Below are positions 3,925 to 5,285 of a DNA stretch of 5,285 nucleotides, in pieces. Position 1 is the first letter of the stretch; each line of letters opens with the position of its first letter. Position numbers and translations under genes: made by a program. Origin of the DNA: CAYHXN01 sp964373675 (GTDB lineage Bacteria; Patescibacteriota; Minisyncoccia; UBA6257; WO2-44-18). The stretch spans positions 1 to 5,285 of the forward strand of contig CAYJVO010000033.1 of the NCBI GenBank assembly GCA_964373675.1. Reading direction: 5' to 3'. A model generated the notes under the pieces. That model was given only the letters and a program-made list of their open reading frames with translations, ran no database searches and was not told where the DNA came from.

Positions 3925-5136
3925 TTGAGAATTAGAGCAGACGAAGGAATTAATGATTTGCATATACTGCACAGCATTAACGATTTGGAGCTTGATCTTG
4001 TAACAACAGACAAAAACGCAGAGGTAATTTTCGTCCGATCTAGAGATCTTAAAAAAGTTCAGTTGCCCAAGACCCTGATAGCGATTGGCAGAGTTGGGTC
4101 AGGGGTGGATAACATTCCCTTGGATTGGTGCAACGAAAACGGCGTCGCAGTATTCAACGCCCCAGGAATAAACGCTAACGCAGTTAAAGAATTGGTTTTG
4201 TGGGGACTGATTGAATCAGCCCGCTACCCTTTCCAAATGGCTAATGCGCTTATAAAAAATCCATCGGAAGCGGAAAAAATAAAAAAGGAGGCGGTCGGTT
4301 GGGAATTAGCCGGAAGAACGATTTTAATTATCGGCATGGGAGCAATCGGAAGCCGCGTAGCTAAAATGTGCCTCGGCCTCGAAATGAAGGTAGCAGGCTA
4401 TGACCCTTTTGTTAAAAAAGAAAGCAGGGATCCGAATATAATTTGGATTAATTCGCTTGATGACAATCTAGAAAAAGAACTGGAAAACAATAGCGCGCAC
4501 TGGCCAAGCTTCATCACCGTCCATTGCTCGTTAAACGATCAAAACCGCGAATTAGTTAATGCCACGCTTTTTAGAGCTGGCGTTAAAATAATTAATTTCG
4601 CCAGAGCGGAATTGGTAAATGAAAAAGATTTATTGAGCGAACTTCAAACCGGCCGCGTGTCCGCCTATATTTCCGATTTTCTTCCGAAACAAATCCCGAT
4701 GGAAGAATTTTTAAAAACGAGGAGGTGTGTTTTTCTCCCTCATCTCGGCGCTTCAACTTTTGAAGCCCAGGTTCGCGCTACCGAAACAGTAGCGAAGGAA
4801 ATAAATGATTTTTTCTATTACGGTATCTGCCAAGGATCGGTAAATTTTCCGGATATGCCAAACGAAAAAACGGAGAACGACCGGACCAGAATTCTAGTGA
4901 GCAACCAAAATATTCCGGGAATAATTAAGCAAGTTACCGAAACAATCAGCGCGGCGGGTCTAAACATCGGATCCATGACCAACAGGAGCCGAAACGACAC
5001 GGGAATCGCCTTAAATTACATAGATATTGATATTAAACCGAACAACGAGCGTTTGTTAAAGATTTGCCAGGAAATCAATCTGATTAAGGGCGTTACTAAA
5101 GCAAGAATTTGTACTCCCCATAATGGAATGGGTTAA
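3925..5136 (+). CDS. serA: D-3-phosphoglycerate dehydrogenase-like protein with C-terminal ACT domain
   Basis: This 403-residue enzyme probably oxidises 3-phosphoglycerate to 3-phosphohydroxypyruvate with NAD, the first step of serine synthesis, in the cytosol. The substrate-binding part includes VRSRDL (37-42), GRVGSGVDNIP (55-65) and NAPGINANAVKELVL (78-92), typical of the short SerA group. The Rossmann domain has GMGAIGSRVA (137-146) and D160 for the NAD ribose. R227 in NFARAELVNE and H273 in LPHLGAST (271-278) fit the catalytic Arg and His; the acidic partner is less clear, with E260 or E261 candidates after SDF (250-252). Residues 322-396 form an ACT domain (RILVSNQNIPGIIKQVTETI...), usually a serine-sensing or oligomerisation module. 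The start is TTG, supported by AGGAA at 3914-3918 with 6 nt spacing; an out-of-frame ATG-TAA precedes it. No other serine-pathway gene is adjacent. Another 2-hydroxyacid specificity is possible. Confidence 0.9.
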   Translation: MRIRADEGINDLHILHSINDLELDLVTTDKNAEVIFVRSRDLKKVQLPKTLIAIGRVGSGVDNIPLDWCNENGVAVFNAPGINANAVKELVLWGLIESARYPFQMANALIKNPSEAEKIKKEAVGWELAGRTILIIGMGAIGSRVAKMCLGLEMKVAGYDPFVKKESRDPNIIWINSLDDNLEKELENNSAHWPSFITVHCSLNDQNRELVNATLFRAGVKIINFARAELVNEKDLLSELQTGRVSAYISDFLPKQIPMEEFLKTRRCVFLPHLGASTFEAQVRATETVAKEINDFFYYGICQGSVNFPDMPNEKTENDRTRILVSNQNIPGIIKQVTETISAAGLNIGSMTNRSRNDTGIALNYIDIDIKPNNERLLKICQEINLIKGVTKARICTPHNGMG

Positions 5137-5161
5137 AAAATCCCCTTTCAATGGGGATTTT
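5137..5161 (+). terminator. Intrinsic terminator of the dehydrogenase gene
   Basis: AAAATCCCC (5137-5145) pairs with GGGGATTTT (5153-5161) around a 7-nt loop, followed by TCATTTTG. It starts directly after the TAA at 5134-5136. The A-rich left arm could also let it work for minus-strand transcripts. Confidence 0.88.
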
Positions 5162-5194
5162 CATTTTGTCGGAGTGCTGGGAGTTGTCCAGCCG

Positions 5195-5222
5195 TTGGCG
5201 GGATCCCGCATGCATTTATAAT
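5195..5222 (+). promoter_or_regulatory. Possible promoter for a gene beyond the window
   Basis: A perfect TATAAT (5217-5222) lies 16 bp after TTGGCG (5195-5200, 4 of 6). A transcript starting near 5229 would run off the window with no start codon clearly marked in the remaining bases. The spacer contains the palindrome at 5198-5209. Confidence 0.35.
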
Positions 5223-5260
5223 CTTAAAAATAATCTGCGGGAAACCCAGGCTATCCCGCC
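5197..5260. repeat. GCGGGA/TCCCGC palindrome pair
   Basis: GCGGGATCCCGC (5198-5209) is a perfect 12-bp palindrome. A second GCGGGA (5237-5242) pairs with TCCCGC (5254-5259). The outermost GGCGGGAT (5197-5204) can pair instead with ATCCCGCC (5253-5260), so two competing folds exist. No gene is visible from 5162 to 5285. Confidence 0.6.
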
Positions 5261-5285
5261 TACATTTTCAGAATCACACTGGTCG

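Noticed and set aside
4818..5000. Minus-strand open frame of 60 codons
   Set aside because: It is antisense to the ACT-domain part of the dehydrogenase gene, with no independent support.
5162..5210. Possible end of a minus-strand protein (GWTTPSTPTK then stop)
   Set aside because: The same frame is closed by a stop about 20 codons upstream, leaving only a very short peptide; it could be a decayed gene end but cannot be supported.

Overview
The window looks like a piece of a small bacterial genome, most likely a Candidate Phyla Radiation (Patescibacteria) member or a similar uncultivated lineage. This is an inference from several traits: tRNA genes without an encoded CCA, TTG and GTG starts, isolated single-gene transcription units each with its own terminator, small proteins without clear family names, and intergenic space full of GC-rich palindromes. 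The standard bacterial code fits: tryptophans are TGG, and no gene needs a reassigned stop.

Layout. Positions 1-102 are GC-rich, palindromic and without a gene. Positions 103-1736 form one cassette: two 150 bp inverted repeats (103-252 and 1587-1736, 149 of 150 bases identical) enclose a two-gene minus-strand operon. The first gene is a 68-residue Xre-type repressor; 6 bp later comes a 341-residue HExxH metallopeptidase-like protein. The operon has a TATAAT promoter with a dyad in its spacer. The pair resembles the Xre/ImmA-IrrE (COG2856) type of repressor-protease or toxin-antitoxin module. No transposase or recombinase is present, and this cassette is the most notable thing in the window.

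Positions 1743-2470 hold a hairpin, a good promoter, a six-helix membrane protein of unknown function and a terminator that overlaps its stop codon. Positions 2471-3085 hold no protein gene. They contain dense palindromes, a minus-strand tRNA-Ala(UGC), a probable 5' fragment of another tRNA cut off by a palindromic repeat, and a minus-strand tRNA-Arg(UCU).

Positions 3131-3851 hold a minus-strand PAP2-type membrane phosphatase or transferase with its own promoter and GNRA-loop terminator. It diverges from the last gene (3925-5136, plus), a D-3-phosphoglycerate dehydrogenase-like protein with a C-terminal ACT domain, probably acting in serine synthesis, which also ends in a strong terminator. 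The last 120 bases contain GCGGGA/TCCCGC palindromes and a possible promoter for a gene beyond the window.

Apart from the repressor-peptidase pair, the genes show no operon links. They appear to be independent housekeeping or envelope functions separated by repeat-rich spacers.
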